NCBI GenBank assembly: GCA_009760855.2 | Contig: WPIO01000133.1 | Coordinates: forward strand, 1,073,233 to 1,137,232 | Direction: 5' to 3' | Source: Cristatella mucedo | Taxonomy: Eukaryota; Bryozoa; Phylactolaemata; Cristatellidae | DNA: 64,000 nucleotides | Shown: positions 12,368-22,874 of the stretch, in pieces | Layout: the number at the start of each line of letters is the position of its first letter | Position numbering within the stretch: position 1 is the stretch's first letter | Notes under the pieces: generated by a model | The model's input: only the letters and a program-made list of their open reading frames with translations | What the model was told of the DNA's origin: nothing | Database searches by the model: none | Program-made: the position numbers and the translations under genes

Positions 12368-14294
12368 CACCTCTTCCCTTTTCACTCGTTGTGGGAACGA
12401 CCGACCAGGTGAACACTGAGCGATGGCTGCAGGCACCACTGCACAAGACTTTCTGTCTCTCTCTATTCTGGACGTACAGTCTCCTTGTTTTCCGTGCTTG
12501 GAGATGCCGGCTTTTGGTGAGAGCACATAAGAATTCGCACAGGTTATTCTAAGTGCACAGCACCAGGCTTAGCTGCAATACAAACACGGGAAATGCATCA
12601 CTCACACCAGAAGGTCACGATAGATTGTCTAACGAGTAATCCAGCATCAGAAGTTGAGCCAGCTGCCGGAGTGGTCCGAGTGGAGGCTGATGGCAGTCCC
12701 ACGCACACAGTCCGGGCACACAAGTAAACGCCGATTCACACAAATGCCTATGCCTACATTTTAGCCAGCTGTAGGCGAGCTTTGCAATTTAGAGCAGATG
12801 AATAATTGCCTTCGATTGACAACTGTTCAATTTATACTGCAAAAACTATCAGGTGTCATCCATGAAAAAAAACAGGTGAATTCCAATTCACACCAGCATG
12901 CTCGTGCGCGAACACACCTCACAAAAAGTGCTACCTCTGTCAAAGGAAAGCACAGCAGTGGGCTACCAGCCTATTAACTAGCTCTTTATCGTCTCACTTG
13001 GTCTACATCGCCATTCTCCTGAGAGCAGCATCACAAGCAAGGGAGGGGGGCTTCAGTTTTGATCACTAGTAGGCATGTCCAGGCCCCAAGAGTTTCAGGC
13101 CACAGCAGGACAGTGAAACCCTTTCCACAATACCCCATGTAAGGCCGAGATGTGATCAGTTAACTGCTTCGGTGCACTCCGGAAACCGCAGTTTGAGGAA
13201 GGATCAATTTAGGACAGCATTTAGTGGGTCCCTGTGATTTGTGCTCTATGTGCTTATGCATGCTGACACTGTCGCATGCTGCCACTAACCACACTTGCAT
13301 GCTGACCCTGTGCATGTCACCCTTAACAATGCTATTCTTGTTGTTTATTGAGCATGCTACCACAAACCATTCGATCGTAATTCATTTGCAGCAAATGTAA
13401 AGTGCCTAGAAAGACATCTGAGTTCTCTGAGGGCGCTTTATCAAGTGTATTACTAGTATTACTACGAATGCAGGAGCTCCATCTAGCTCTAGTTGGAGCA
13501 ACAAGCAAGTCCGATCTCTCGGGCACTGACAGCACGGCAGCTAGCCCATACCGAATTTTCCATCAACAAGTGGCAGCAACTGGGGTCAAACAACGTCCCA
13601 GAGCATCGCTGAACGCGTTTGTCCGAAGGACAAAAGCGGTCGCGAAACCATGGCAACTTGGACGACACCCAGCCGAGCCCAAACCAGCTCGGTCGACCAG
13701 CACCAACGACCGCAACGGATGCCAAGTCATCAGCAGCAGCTGACAGCGGCCACGAGGAGTTGCATCAGACCTCGAGCTGACAGCGCATGCGCCGCAGCGG
13801 CTACGGGGCTTACTAGTTCTGATGGGCTCTCTGGATGCAGTTGAAAGTCTGGTTGTCGGCGCTGTACACGGCAGGATACTACAATATAGATAAGGAGTCG
13901 CCAAGCCAGTGAACGAGTGCGCGTCGTTGCCTCTCGGACGATTCCATAGACAAAAGCGAGCGGACTTGGAGGACGCGCATTAAATTGCACTGGCTAGTGA
14001 AACAAGGGCCGGAAGTGCCAATGCAATGAGCCATGCCAGCACTCGGGCACACACTCGTCTCAGACGCTCAAGCGTGATGCACAGCGAAGTAAAAAGAACC
14101 CAAGCCCTCCGACTCGCGGGCGGCGCTCCGCTCTGCAGCTTGAAGACATCGCTTACCTCCACTTTGTACTGCTTGCGGGCTTTCATGACGTTGTACGCCA
14201 GACACAAGTGAAGAGCGGCGCCGCCGGTGCCGACAAGCACTACGTAGCCATAATTGGCAGGAAGAATATCCTTCAATGGGGACACTGCAGGCAT
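7628..14294 (-). CDS. MGST3: MGST3-like gene A (five exons, 152 aa)
   Basis: This is a complete microsomal glutathione S-transferase 3-like gene of the MAPEG family. Such proteins are small four-helix membrane enzymes of the endoplasmic reticulum and outer mitochondrial membrane that use glutathione in transferase/peroxidase reactions, including on lipid hydroperoxides and leukotriene A4. Exons on the minus strand are 14157-14294, 13814-13878, 11498-11555, 9156-9228 and 7628-7752, all with GT-AG introns in phases 0, 2, 0 and 1. They join to 152 codons plus TAG, the length of human MGST3. Family hallmarks are YGYVVLVGTGGAA (helix 1), ARKQYKVE, the signature FNCIQRAHQNYLE, FGLLVGGL, and GRYAYAKGYSTGDPEKR. 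Gene B (20178-26289) is a tandem paralogue in the same orientation. The assignment to MGST3 rather than MGST2/FLAP rests on the KYKVEYP-type exon 1/2 junction and the QRAHQN signature. Confidence 0.93.
8375..8535 (-). mobile_element. LINE-I 3' tail fragment in intron 4 of gene A
   Basis: The minus strand reads GCATATGTAAGCTGCCTGGA, then AAGAGGTTATGTTCTCAGAG, an eroded form of the LINE-I terminal stem region. Only the tail survives. Confidence 0.5.
8945..8987. repeat. 13-bp GC-box minisatellite
   Basis: Three head-to-tail copies of GCCGTGGGGCGGG. Each contains a GGGGCGGGGC core, the consensus of Sp1/KLF-type GC boxes. It lies in intron 4 of MGST3-like gene A, about 170 bp on the 3' side of exon 4. 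Confidence 0.85.
9156..9228 (-). CDS. MGST3: MGST3-like gene A, exon 4
   Basis: Acceptor TTGTAG, donor GTAAGC. It encodes RVTAAAGALYLVGRYAYAKG followed by YSTG plus one base of the split Asp codon. This matches the human MGST3 exon RIASGLGLAWIVGR..YAYGYYTG. The tyrosines and the Arg here lie in the region that contacts glutathione in MAPEG structures. Confidence 0.92.
9394..9482. repeat. (GA)n plus (CAGA)n microsatellite
   Basis: An uninterrupted GA run passes into CAGACAGACAGA. It lies in intron 3 of gene A. Confidence 0.95.
10198..10352 (+). mobile_element. SINE-A copy in intron 3 of gene A
   Basis: A/B-box-like head with GGTTCGAATCC, body AACTGCAAGTGGTGGCGATA then GCCGTTAAGGCTCTTCTGCC, and the GAGGCTGCTAAATCAGCTCA tail. 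It is antisense to the host gene. The A-box region is more eroded than in the 1271 copy. Confidence 0.75.
11498..11555 (-). CDS. MGST3: MGST3-like gene A, exon 3
   Basis: Acceptor TTTTAG, donor GTAGGT. The first base completes Tyr (TA+T); the exon then encodes LENASFFYFGLLVGGLELP, the second membrane helix. It aligns with human TLEVYPPFLFFLAVGGVYHP. Confidence 0.9.
11765..11850 (-). mobile_element. eroded LINE-I tail in intron 2 of gene A
   Basis: A minus-strand AGTGTTCTCTGAGGGTGATC and a short AT-rich tail resemble the LINE-I terminal stem. It is too degraded for more than a family guess. Confidence 0.35.
11850..11976 (+). mobile_element. SINE-B copy in intron 2 of gene A
   Basis: Head GGTTCGGCCCAGCGGTCGAA, B box GGGACTCGAGCCC, and tail GTGCCTGAATAGCGATAACG then TTTTAGGGCACTACATACGA. 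Same architecture as the 3981 copy without the poly-C run. Confidence 0.65.
12304..12364. repeat. (CG)n/(CA)n microsatellite
   Basis: A short CG run flows into about 23 CA units in intron 2 of gene A. Open frames on both strands over it are artefacts. Confidence 0.95.
13150..13470 (+). mobile_element. LINE-I 3' end in intron 2 of gene A
   Basis: It starts in the LINE-I 3' UTR (TTAGGACAGCATTTAGTGGG, GTGCTTATGCATGCTGACAC) and ends in AGTGCCTAGAAAGACATCTG, AGTTCTCTGAGGGCGCTTTA and ATTACTAGTATTACTACG. It is antisense to the host gene. Confidence 0.8.
13814..13878 (-). CDS. MGST3: MGST3-like gene A, exon 2
   Basis: Acceptor TTGTAG, donor GTAAGC. It encodes YPAVYSADNQTFNCIQRAHQ, then N and two bases (TA) of the next Tyr. 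FNCIQRAHQN is the MAPEG signature segment, with the Arg, Asn and following Glu that line the glutathione site in this family. Confidence 0.95.
14157..14294 (-). CDS. MGST3: MGST3-like gene A, exon 1
   Basis: It starts at an ATG (MPAVSPLKDILPANYGYVVL) and runs 46 codons to KVE with the donor GTAAGC. It holds membrane helix 1 and the basic ARKQYK loop. The N-terminus is a few residues longer than human MGST3, and its first 12 residues are identical to gene B, which supports the start. A plus-strand frame at 14026-14211 is antisense. Confidence 0.93.
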
Positions 14295-14774
14295 TTCGTT
14301 AATTTCAAATCGTCGACCTCTAGAAAATATAGCGAGCCGGCTGGTCGCCGCTGAGGAAACAGCGTGCCCGCCGGCGGCTCAAGTCGACGACTCTCGCCGG
14401 CTAGTCACGCAGGCCGAGGGTGTCTGCATTAGCGCATGGGTAAAAACAGCGCATTAAGATGATAAGGCATATGGGCATTTGAATCAACTTAAAAATTCTT
14501 AGAAATGGCATAATGAAGCTCCATTGCATACGCGCCACGCGACCCCCTACGTACCGTAAACGTTGGGCAAAGTCCGACCAGCAAGCACGCTAGTGCAATC
14601 CAGTTAGGCCTCGAGCTGGTCGACCGATAGGTGGCGTACCCATCGCTAATGAAATAAAGTGACTCAATGAAATTTAAATGGAATATGATTAAATTAAAAT
14701 AAACTAATTTTCAAATGATTGGAAAACTGTTGAGTGGGATAGATGGCGCAACGAGCCAGGAGCCATGTATTTCC

Positions 14775-14868
14775 GGTCTATTAAACCGCAAAGTGCCTAG
14801 AAAGAGATTGAGTTCTCTGAGCGCGCTATATCAAATGTGTTATTAATATTCTTATTATTATCTTCATC
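14775..14868 (+). mobile_element. LINE-I tail fragment
   Basis: AAAGTGCCTAGAAAGAGATT, GAGTTCTCTGAGCGCGCTAT and an ATT-rich tail about 500 bp upstream of gene A. Confidence 0.75.
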
Positions 14869-14869
14869 T

Positions 14870-15615
14870 TTCTCTGACATAGCGGTCCCAACGACGAGCC
14901 TCCATGCTTCAGCGCTTCTTCAGTATCCGTTGAATCTTCGTCAGTTTTTCACTTGCTGGAGACAGGCAAGCGCCTTTAGCATTAGTCCTATCACAATAGA
15001 TACTTGAAGCGATCTCAAACTTGGGAACGCGATTAAACACGCGCGAACACACGTACGCACAATAAGGAGTATTCCGCATCCCTGCACTCGTGCATGAGCG
15101 ATTGCAACTGCGACTTATCAGGCTCGCTGCTGGTGTCGCTCGAGCAATCTATACTTGTCTGCATTAATTTTCTTTACCAGTCAGTAGAGTGTGATAGACA
15201 ACAACGTTAAGCATTTAAACATTGGTTAGGAGCACACTCCCACTGGCAGACAAGCTATTGCTATTTGGAACAGGAAATCCAATGCGTTCACTTTGACGAC
15301 ACATCGATGATTCCGCAACAGTAACACGGTCGTAGACGCACAAAGTTAGTTGACATTTATGTGCACGAGGATGAGGGTTTTGTATAACCAAGTTGGAAAG
15401 TCAATTAAATCGTAGCAGAAGGTGCCGCGTAGACATTATTGTATTTGATATTAGTAGACATTATTATACGCAATAAAAATGAAAATAAAAAAAACTAAAA
15501 AACGTAGGATAAAAATAAAAAGCTTTCCAAAATAGACAAAAGCGCGAAGCAGCGCCAACAGTAGCGGGACAGTCAGCGTCGAAGAGCGAGCCAATATCTT
15601 TACGTAACAAGTCCA
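14870..15615. other. unassigned stretch upstream of gene A
   Basis: I see no recognisable gene or repeat family. An A-rich segment lies at 15470-15540. Confidence 0.35.
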
Positions 15616-15659
15616 TATCTACAACGCAGAAAAGTCAGTTGCAGTCAGTACAGCCGGGC

Positions 15660-16640
15660 AGCTCCCCCCCCCCACTGCACCGACTGCGGGTCGAAGGAGA
15701 AATGCCTCTTTGAGAAATGCCTGCTCATTTCTGCTTCCGCTGTCGAACATTAGCGCCACTTGCAATCCGGCACAGCGCCAACTGCGGGGGCTCCGCGCCA
15801 CTTTGCCCGCGGCGGCAAGGCTGCCCAGGCTGTTCGCCACTCCGAGTTTGGAGGATTTCCCACCGTTGCTGCAGACGACGACTGCTCTGCTGTGGACGCC
15901 CGCCCTTCGGCCAGTCGTCGTTGCTGAGGGCCAGGCTTCACCACCGCCGGATCTGTAGGTTCCCCCGACGATCCAGGCTCCACCGAGGAGGCCGGCTGTG
16001 CGAGAGCCGTCTGGCATCTTGTAGTCGTTCAACTCGTAACTCGGCATTGCTGACACGACCAGCCTCGTCCATTCGTCGGGCTTCTCGGCGTGCCCGCCGA
16101 GCTCACCGCCGAGCTCGCGCCGAGCTTGGTGGATTATGTGGATGATTATGATATATGGATTAGCTCGCCGATTGGCGAGACGCTCTCTACGCTTCCCTCC
16201 CTTCCTTCCTGCTTCCCTCCCTTCTGAGCTTCTCCTACCCGGAACCATCGCCTGGAGCGCGGGCTTGACGTCGATACACCCTATCCGGCCTCGAGGCCTA
16301 GGTTCCTGGCCATTGGGGATTTCTGGCAAACAATCTTTCCTGGCCGCTGGGGATTTCTGGGAAACAATCTTTCCTGGCCGTTGGGGATTGCTACAATGGC
16401 GCGGCTCTTGAAGCTTCAGCCGTCCCGGCCGGCCGGGGACCGACGCCTGCTGAGCCCACAAGGGCGGAGAACGTTCCGAAACCACGAGCTTGCTGTTTCC
16501 TTCTCGGTTCAGAGCTGCTCTACCAGTGCTGCAGCGAAGGCTGTTGAAGCGGCTGCGTCCTCGGCCATCTTGACAGATCTCGGCCATCTTGCAGGCGACG
16601 GCCGTCTCCTCAAAAGCCGCTGCGAAGAAAACCGGTACGA
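15660..16640. other. GC-rich segment, coding status unclear
   Basis: GC- and CpG-rich sequence that stays open on both strands, including a 341-codon minus frame at 15619-16644. No domain is recognisable on either strand, and the composition alone removes most stop codons. It could be a CpG-island-like regulatory region, or the 5' part of the R2/NeSL-like element whose RT follows at 16845; I see no zinc finger or protease motif to prove the latter. Confidence 0.35.
16300..16388. repeat. tandem repeat, about 36-bp unit
   Basis: Roughly two and a half copies of a unit containing TTGGGGATTTCTGG and AACAATCTTTCCTGGCC, lying inside the GC-rich segment. Confidence 0.8.
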
Positions 16641-16844
16641 GCAAGAGAACTTGGTATGTCCCATGGCGTCACATCCCCCTCATGTGCCACTCTCCGCCAT
16701 TCTGCTCTCCCCGATTCTTCTCCCATTCTGTCATGGCCCTTTACTTCCACCTACTGCCCTTACTATCCTCAGCACTTCAGCCAACTGCATGCGATGTCTA
16801 CTCACTTCACTCGCCTTTAAGGGGGCCCGGGATCGGCGAGGAGC

Positions 16845-17345
16845 CGGCGGTCTACTCGGCGTTCCTCGACCTGCAGAATGCTTCTGGCAGCATTCCTCAC
16901 CTCTCTCTACTCCGTGTACTCCGGCACGCCGGGGTAAACGATGACTTCAACGGATTCATGGAGTGTCGCTACTCCGGCTCGCTCCTGGAGCTTCGAGTGC
17001 GACATACGTTAACAGCTTTCCTGATGGTGGCTGGTGTTCGCCAGGGTGACTCTCTCTCTCGCGCCGGCGATGGAGCTGGTGATCAGGCTCTCCTGCCGCA
17101 CCCTAGGGTTCAGCTTCATGATGAGCGATACCTCTCTGTCTGTCTGCGCCCTGGAATACAACCTCGCTTTATTCTCGGGCACGTCTACCGGCCGGCAGAC
17201 CCTGGTTTGGGCTGCCTAGCCGGCCGTGATGACGGTGAGCCTGCAGTTCCAGCCGGAAAAGTGCTTCGTGGTCGCCTGCCGAAGTACGAAGGCCGTGCCT
17301 GCTTCCATCTTTTTGCACGGCCGACAGATCCTTGAGCTGCCGGAG
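16845..17345 (+). pseudogene. R2/NeSL-like non-LTR reverse transcriptase fragment
   Basis: The first frame reads YSAFLDLQNASGSIPHLSLL (RT motif A, with the N-A-x-G-S-x-P-H pattern of R2/NeSL-group LINEs) and then VAGVRQGDSLS (the RQGDPLSP motif). A frameshift near 17050 moves the match to a frame reading MELVIRLSCRTLGFSFM, and a second shift leads to LQFQPEKCFVVACRSTK and FLHGRQILELP. Where the catalytic YADD should be, the sequence reads LEYNLALFS, so the enzyme is dead. It is GC-rich like the segment before it. Clade assignment is by motif style only. Confidence 0.65.
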
Positions 17346-17479
17346 AATGTCCGTGACCTACCTCGCAGGGTCTTGGGCTGCCTAGGGCCGAGATTGAGCA
17401 GGCCTGTTCATCCCTTGATAGGGACCTTCGCTTACTGCAGGCACGCCTTATCATCAATAGTTGCACGTACATGGGCTAA

Positions 17480-19985
17480 ACAGTAAACAAGGCAGCAGCT
17501 GCAGTAGAAAATGCAGGACACACGCTGAGCGATTGATTATTAGTGCTTGGCTGGTCATTAATTGCAAAACTCTTGAAACGTCACTTCTTCGACAAGTCGC
17601 TGTTGCTGTCTGCTGCAGACTTTCTCCATGAAACACTAATAGCCTTTTTGCTCAAGTGAGGTGAGTCGTCGCCCTTTCGGTTCACTCTGTAACCCAGTGC
17701 ACCCGACCAGATAATTTCAGTGAAACCGATCACCGCTACCGATCGTCTGATTGCCTCGAACTTTTGCTCCTTTGGAGTGCTGTACCCTGATGCGTTTGGC
17801 AATGCAGCCAGCGAACGCAGAGAGACAACTCTAGAAAGTAAGCTATATGGCAACGAAATCACGAAACCAGTAAAAAGAGCACAAGACAAACTATTTCAAA
17901 TTGAATTTATTCACAATTTTTAGCAGTGCATGAAAAAGGCACAGGTGTGGCTTCAGCCGTAAGACACGAGATCTTCATCCAAGAAATTCATTCATCACCA
18001 TTGCTACCTTTGAACGTTCTCATCGCTAGCCGGTCCTTCCGTGACCGAGCCAAGTAGGAGCCTGGATGCACTGACGGGACCCATAAACTGTTAAACTTGG
18101 ATGTGCTGATGGAATCCACACTCTGCAAAGCAAGTAAGAGGGCAGTTGTTCGAACCGCATGTCTGTGTGTGCGCAATAGCAGCAACAACTTGTCGTCTCA
18201 TCGCAATAAGTACACGATTTGCAGTATCTAGTAGATAAAATGACAATATTAGTTGACATTTTTAGGTATTTCTATAGCATGCCCAACACGATTTTTACCG
18301 ATGAGTGTCATGATTAAAAACGTACAGACAGTCCTACCGCGCTCAGTCCTCGTAACTTGCAATGTTAGGCAGGCTAACTTAGCAGATCTGTCACCGACAG
18401 GAGCTCAACGAAGATCTGTCCAAGGTCCCCAGCTGCTCTTCAGCTTAGCAGTGGATTTGGAGCAGACAACTCAGGTCCACGGCACGAGCAATCGCTTACA
18501 TGCTGACCACACCCAAGTATGCCTATCTCTCAGATCCAGAGGACTAGCCAAGGTGGTTAAAAGTGAACTCCAGTCCTGGAGACCTTGAGCCTCGAACTTC
18601 CGACTAATACTTCTCTTAACTACGAGGAAAACTGGATTCCCCACAGGGAAATACAAATGGGTAGCCGAAATGAAAGACTGTAGGGCTCATTCACGGAGAT
18701 TTAGTCGTGAGAATGTCCCGAGTTCGAAACATGTGCTATCTCTCGAACTCGGACGACGGCCAGACTTAAGAAAAAGGAAATCGATAAAGCAGCTTCAATG
18801 ACTAGTCACAATACCTCTCATCTCTTTCAGTTTAGGCACTATTTTTTTGCAACGGCTAGCCAAATATCTTAATATCTTACAAGCACCCTGGTTCTGTACG
18901 GATTAACGAAACTGCATTTGCAATTAACTCTCAGTAGTTAGTGGTAGAGACCGCTAGGTTGATCATGTGATAAGTCCATGCAGGTTTTATTCACATGCTT
19001 CACACACTAAAGCTCGAGCAGCACTCGAGCCTGGCAGTTATACAAACATACAAGCCAAACTTCTCACTCTTACCGGCAAGGTCTGCCACACCGTTCATTC
19101 TTACCTCTATCTGCTGTGCACCACCTGTGTACCCCCACGTTATCTCGACATTAAACTGGCCCCTCACTTCTTGAATGAAATGACTGCTGACACTAGATGC
19201 TTTCATTTGCTTACTAAATTGTTGGGCAACTGCACAACTACATCTGTACGGCCTTGTACATCACAAATGCAGAAGTATGAGCGTGCTAGCTCATGCATGC
19301 ATGCATGCACGCATGCGCAAGCACATACACAAACAAACACGTGCGTAACTGGTTTAGCTTGGTTTCGAGGGAGCTGCTCCAGTAGTCTAGGAAGGACAGG
19401 CTGCCCGAACCATGTGGACTAAATCTAGCTCGTGTATTCCCACTAAATGCATGACCACGTCTCTGTAAGCTTGTAAGCTAGCAAGCAGTAGTCGCGTGAA
19501 GCTGTCGAATTGTGGCCGTCCGTAGCGACTGCTCATATCCACAAAATAGTGGACGACTTTCAGCCAAGTTGAGCTACGAGATGAAAATCTGCCCACAAAT
19601 CTAGTGCGATTCTAAAGAGACCTGAATCGACAAGGCCATAGACAGCTTGCCGTAAAACATGGTGCACGATATTAAAAGGCTAGCAGTACTAGATACGTAC
19701 CACGCATGAACCCCTAGGGATGCCCGGCAAGCCCTTCGACTCGTTGTTCCCAGAGTGTTTCTTCGAGTAGCTTACCTTGCAACCTACCACACAGACCAAC
19801 TATTTCCTCCCAACAGCATTTGCTTGCACTTCAATGGAATGTGAAACCGTTTACATAAAAAGGCATCTCCCAATAAACGGCACGATCCCCCAATAAATCC
19901 CAATACACGGCACGATTACTCGTGCGACTTGATGCAGCACAGACGGACGAGTCTGCAGGCTTGGCCTACTCAGAAAGAGAGTCAG

Positions 19986-20068
<83 letters not shown>

Positions 20069-20175
20069 AAGCATGACAGGGCGACAGGAAATGAGTAAAG
20101 GCATAGAAGCCAATGTGGCTGGCTTTGCGATGGCAGCGCCCTTTGTCTGCAAGCGCTGCGAGTGCTGCTTGCTGT
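17480..20175. other. unassigned stretch downstream of gene B
   Basis: No domain is recognisable. The minus frame at 17581-17889 (containing GYSTPKEQKFEAIRRS) and the plus frame at 18967-19422 have no family I can name. TTTATT at about 18983 reads as AATAAA on the minus strand and could serve gene B, but it lies over 1 kb from the stop. Confidence 0.35.
19989..20067. repeat. (GA)n microsatellite
   Basis: About 39 uninterrupted GA units, 110 bp downstream of the gene B stop codon. On the sense strand of gene B it would be a CT-rich tract in the 3' UTR or 3' flank. Confidence 0.95.
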
Positions 20176-20177
20176 GA

Positions 20178-20305
20178 CTAATACTCACAGTACAAGTGAC
20201 GGAAGTTGCAGCCCAAATGGACACTGGCGAAGCAAACAGCATTTGCAAGCAACACGAGACCCTCCAGCATAGCCAGCCGAGCACCTGTCACCCTTCCACG
20301 AGGGT
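20178..20305 (-). CDS. MGST3: MGST3-like gene B, exon 5 (last)
   Basis: Acceptor TTGCAG. It completes Asp and encodes PRGRVTGARLAMLEGLVLL, then ANAVCFASVHLGC, and ends in a Cys-Glu-Tyr tail before TAG. The KRKWG segment of gene A is replaced by RGRVTGAR. The plus frame at 20196-20693 is antisense. Confidence 0.87.
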
Positions 20306-22793
20306 CTGCAACGACACAGAGCGAGACATTACCACCCGCATGGCACGCGAGCGTACCGTGCGTAAACCGCGCCGCAAAGCAAATACAAGCCGCCTAGCAG
20401 CTTTTCCGGTGCTGCGGTGTGACGCTGACGATGCCGACGCAGGCCATAGCCAAGCGTTGATTCACCTGTACTGCTTAACTATGACCTCTTGCCTGACGAT
20501 TACAACAGCTTCACAGGCCGGTCGGCCTGATTTTCACATACCCAACGTTAAACAAATGTTCGAGACCCTTAAAGATCACGAATTTGCAACATTCCGTTCA
20601 CACAGCTTCTGTAACTTCTTCCCAGCATGTCTTTACACTCATCTGCTAAACGCTCGAAGTTGGGGCAAAACTCAGCAGCCAGGCTGCGTGTGACTATGTA
20701 GTTATATGCACTCGGCTCAAAGCCCTGCAGCATTACGTCTTCGGGCCGTTAACGTTATTAACTTTCACGATTGCTGCACTAGTTGGGTACGGCAAAAATG
20801 TTTCTGCTTCTGCCTTGCCCTTAATGTCGGACGAGAATTTTTGGTCAACCTCATAGCCTGGGAAACACGGGAGAAATCCCGGATTTCGTCAACGCTATGT
20901 GCTGTAACTTGATCGAACTGGTTGGGTGACTGTTCGCGAAATTTCGCCTATGGTAAAAAAAAAAGTAGCTACCGATCTAGCAGGATCCGGCTTGGATCTT
21001 CTCGATGTCACTGTCCGGAGCTTCGATTTTCTGCACCAAATTACCATAAAACCGCATTGTTTTCCGGAAGCAGTGACATGAATGAGGCAAGTTTCACTGC
21101 ACATTTTCACATTACAACGAATACATACAATCCCGGCTTGTCGACTCGCCGTTGCTCTTTCCGGTTCCGGTTTAGTTCCGAAGCCAGTTTAGCCGAGCTT
21201 AACTGTCTTCGACTTACCTCCGGTTGAATACCCTCTGGCGTACAGCAGTCGTCCAACCAAATAAAGAGCTCCGGCTGAAGCGCTGAGCTTCTATAAACAT
21301 CAGCAGAGCAGGCACTGCTCAAGCAATCAATTCCGACAGGGAAAAAGAATCACATTCTATCAGAAATGCAATACGACCTCAGCTCGTTCGCAAGCAAGAG
21401 GTGGCCAAATGGAACGGGGGGGGGGCAGCTCGCTTGCTTACGGGCAGCTGAAGTCCTCCAACGAGCAGTCCGAAATAGAAGAAAGGAATTCCCTCTAGGC
21501 TAAAAGTAAAAAAGTGCATCGCCGCTGAGATGACTCATCGCCGAAGGGTCTGGCGACGAGGCAAGCAATGCCGTCGGCGTCAGCCTCAGTTCTTTCTCCT
21601 GCTCCGGCAGCCAGTGAGTCCACTCTCATCACGGCCAGCTAACAGCGAAACCTTCTTGCCCGATAGATCGTACGTTCGAGGATAAACGTTCTCGCGAAAG
21701 GCACGGCTTATGTCGACATCGAGGTGCCACCGACGCAGCTAGTCAGACAGAAGTGGTGCTGCTTCTTTGACCCTTCGATTGGTGCTCACCTTTTGCATCG
21801 CACCGAACGCATCACTTCGGTCGATTCCGCCTCCCAAACAGCTGCTATTTTATCATCTGTCGAACCGCCAGGCTTAAGCTCCCCCGCAACCGCTTCGGCG
21901 TATTATCTACTTTAAGCCGCATGCAAAGATGCTGCGTTTCCCCTTAACCCTCTGCCGCTCTGCACTCCACTTGCACGATTGAAATGTACATGTGGGGCCA
22001 ACAACGAACCAACCACTTCTCTGCGTCCAGTCGTCGTCCCGTCCCTTGTACCTAATTGAAATCTTTTGGCAATCGAGCCATAAGCTCGTATACAAAGAAA
22101 GTTTGAAAATCGCTTCCGGTTAATAACAGCGATACTTGTTTCCTTTTGTATTCTTGCTACAGTCAACTACATTAAACCTGGTCGCTAATTCCCTTCCTGG
22201 TAGTTGTACAGCACTTTGATAATAATAATAATAATACACTTGATAAAGTGCCTTCAGAGAACTCAATCTCTTTCTAGGCGCTTTGCATTTGTTGCAAAAG
22301 AAATACGATCGAGTGGTGAGCGGTATCATGCTTGATGGTTAGGGGTGACATGCACAGGGTCAGCATGCAAGTTTGGTTAGTAGCAGCATGCAAAAATGTC
22401 AGCAGGCATACACACATAGGACGAATCACAGGGATCCACGAAACGCTGTCATAAATGTTTTTAAGTTCTTTTTAAATGTGGTCAAGTCAGGGGATGTTCT
22501 GACAAAAGTCGGGAGTGAGTTCCAGGCTATGGGAGCACACGAACTAAAAGCACGGTCTCCAAATAATTTGAGGTTTATACGAGGTATAGGTAAATAGTTA
22601 TATTCCGAAAAGCAGGTGGTACGATGCTTAGCCTGGTGGGGAAGTAGATCTGATAGGTAGGCTGGAGCCAAAGAATGAAGGGCCCTAAAAGTGAGTGACA
22701 AAACCATGAAGTCGATCAGTTGCTAAACTTGATAGAAATTTAGTTCTCCTAGAGAATACACATGCACACGCGTGCACACACAAGAGGCATGCA

Positions 22794-22874
<81 letters not shown>

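Noticed and set aside
15619-16644. 341-codon minus-strand open frame
   Set aside because: It lies in GC-rich DNA that is open on both strands, shows no domain, and crosses a 36-bp tandem repeat. Length alone is not evidence here.
19929-20177. Frame encoding poly(Glu-Arg)
   Set aside because: Translation of a GA microsatellite. Similar artefacts occur over the repeats at 4125, 12304, 22793, 50564, 52026 and 58771.
20196-20693. 165-codon plus-strand frame
   Set aside because: It is antisense to exon 5 and intron 4 of MGST3-like gene B.
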